A stretch of DNA of 64,000 nucleotides from Butyrivibrio sp. VCD2006 (lineage in GTDB: Bacteria > Bacillota > Clostridia > Lachnospirales > Lachnospiraceae). Shown one piece after another: positions 63,560-64,000 of the stretch. The stretch's first letter is position 1, and every line of letters begins with the position of its first letter. Position numbers and translations under genes: made by a program. The notes below the pieces were generated by a model. The model worked only from the letters and a program-made list of their open reading frames with translations. It was not told where the DNA came from and did not search any database. The DNA is taken from contig NZ_AUIX01000021.1 in assembly GCF_000423925.1 (NCBI RefSeq), forward strand, positions 44,707 through 108,706, in the 5' to 3' direction.

Positions 63560-64000
63560 ATTCCTTTCGGTTGTCGTAGGCGGAAACCCACTGCCCTTGG
63601 GCGGTGGGAGGAGCCTTGTAAATTGTTATCCAAGAACATACATGCTATAATGTACTCAACAGCAAGTTTTACGAGAAAACCGTTAGGTGCGCTGTTCACC
63701 AAAGGCACTCTTTGTACATTGGCAAGTATATATGAGGTTGTAACACATAAGTCTTGGTGTTACGTAAAATATACTCAAGCATTAGCGTTTACTGTACGGC
63801 ATGGGAATATATTATCCGTGAGGTTAATATATAGAGTACCTGATACAGTTACAGATAAGCATGTCTTGTCTGTAAGGGGCGGTGTCGACCGTCCCATGAT
63901 GCGACCCCACGGAAGTTACACCGACAAAATGTAGGAGTTATTGCAACAAACTACAGGGGAGTCGCAAGCCACGTACCTTTAGGTGCGTGGTAGTTGACAA
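63560..64000 (+). other. Structured non-coding sequence, possible 3' end of an IS605/TnpB element
   Basis: The region has strong local stems: CCACTGCCC/GGGCGGTGG near 63588-63608, GGGGCGGTGTCGACCGTCCC near 63876-63895, and CCACGTACCTTTAGGTGCGT at 63971-63990, followed by GGTAGTTGACA. The last stem and TAGTTNAC ending resemble the right end and guide-RNA part of IS605-family elements. A 103-codon frame (63623-63934) ends in VRGGVDRPMMRPHGSYTDKM, vaguely like a decayed TnpB C terminus. No intact transposase or TnpB is visible, and the window ends here. Confidence 0.35.

Overview
The window looks like chromosome from an anaerobic Firmicute of the Lachnospiraceae, closest in style to Butyrivibrio/Pseudobutyrivibrio. 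This is inference from moderately AT-rich DNA, AGGAGG-type ribosome binding sites, a clostripain-type protease, a LytTR/DUF3021 pair, a CD1871A-type CXXC protein and a FeoA-FeoB fusion. No rRNA, tRNA or CRISPR array was seen.

Bases 1 to about 20.7 kb are an accessory, gene-poor and scarred region. It holds a partial AbiEii-type nucleotidyltransferase, at least six gene fragments, five GNAT acetyltransferases, an aminoglycoside-phosphotransferase-like kinase, a YcaQ-like glycosylase, and AraC and TetR regulators. Two systems stand out. (1) At 3.7-7.2 kb there is a RiPP-like cassette: a cysteine-free 141-aa protein whose N terminus matches a lasso-type leader motif (F-x2-P-x-L-x3-G-x3-T), an ABC exporter, and a PqqD-like/HprK-like kinase protein. 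(2) A repeated element is present twice, at 8.06-9.59 kb and 14.74-16.10 kb. Each copy has a perfect TTGACA-16-TATAAT promoter inside an 11-bp dyad, then an array of imperfect hairpins with an exact 54-bp period, then a 267-aa PD-(D/E)XK-like nuclease. The nucleases are nearly identical, but the arrays have diverged while keeping the period and, in places, compensatory stem pairing. I do not recognise this array-plus-nuclease unit as a described system.

Bases 20.2-20.7 kb form a very long imperfect palindrome. Next come a PAP2 phosphatase and a 993-aa hybrid histidine kinase. A BMP-type ABC transporter (lipoprotein, double ATPase, two permeases) lies at 24.9-29.9 kb. A TPP-riboswitch-controlled thiamine operon follows (thiW-thiM-thiE-thiD-thiC, 29.9-34.4 kb). 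An IS1182-family element (34.4-36.5 kb) sits directly downstream and contains a second long imperfect palindrome.

The rest, 36.5-64 kb, is mostly ordinary. It contains a secreted hypothetical protein, a C11 protease, a convergent redox cluster (ferredoxin-TlpA fusion, CD1871A-like membrane protein, TlpA lipoprotein), a LytTR regulator with DUF3021, two ABC export systems, a GH3 glycosidase, a 5'-nucleotidase, a SpoIIE-type phosphatase, a sodium/solute symporter, a 34-bp tandem repeat, DegV, NagA, FeoAB, an APC permease and a TraX-like protein. The right edge carries structured sequence that may be the 3' end of an IS605/TnpB element.
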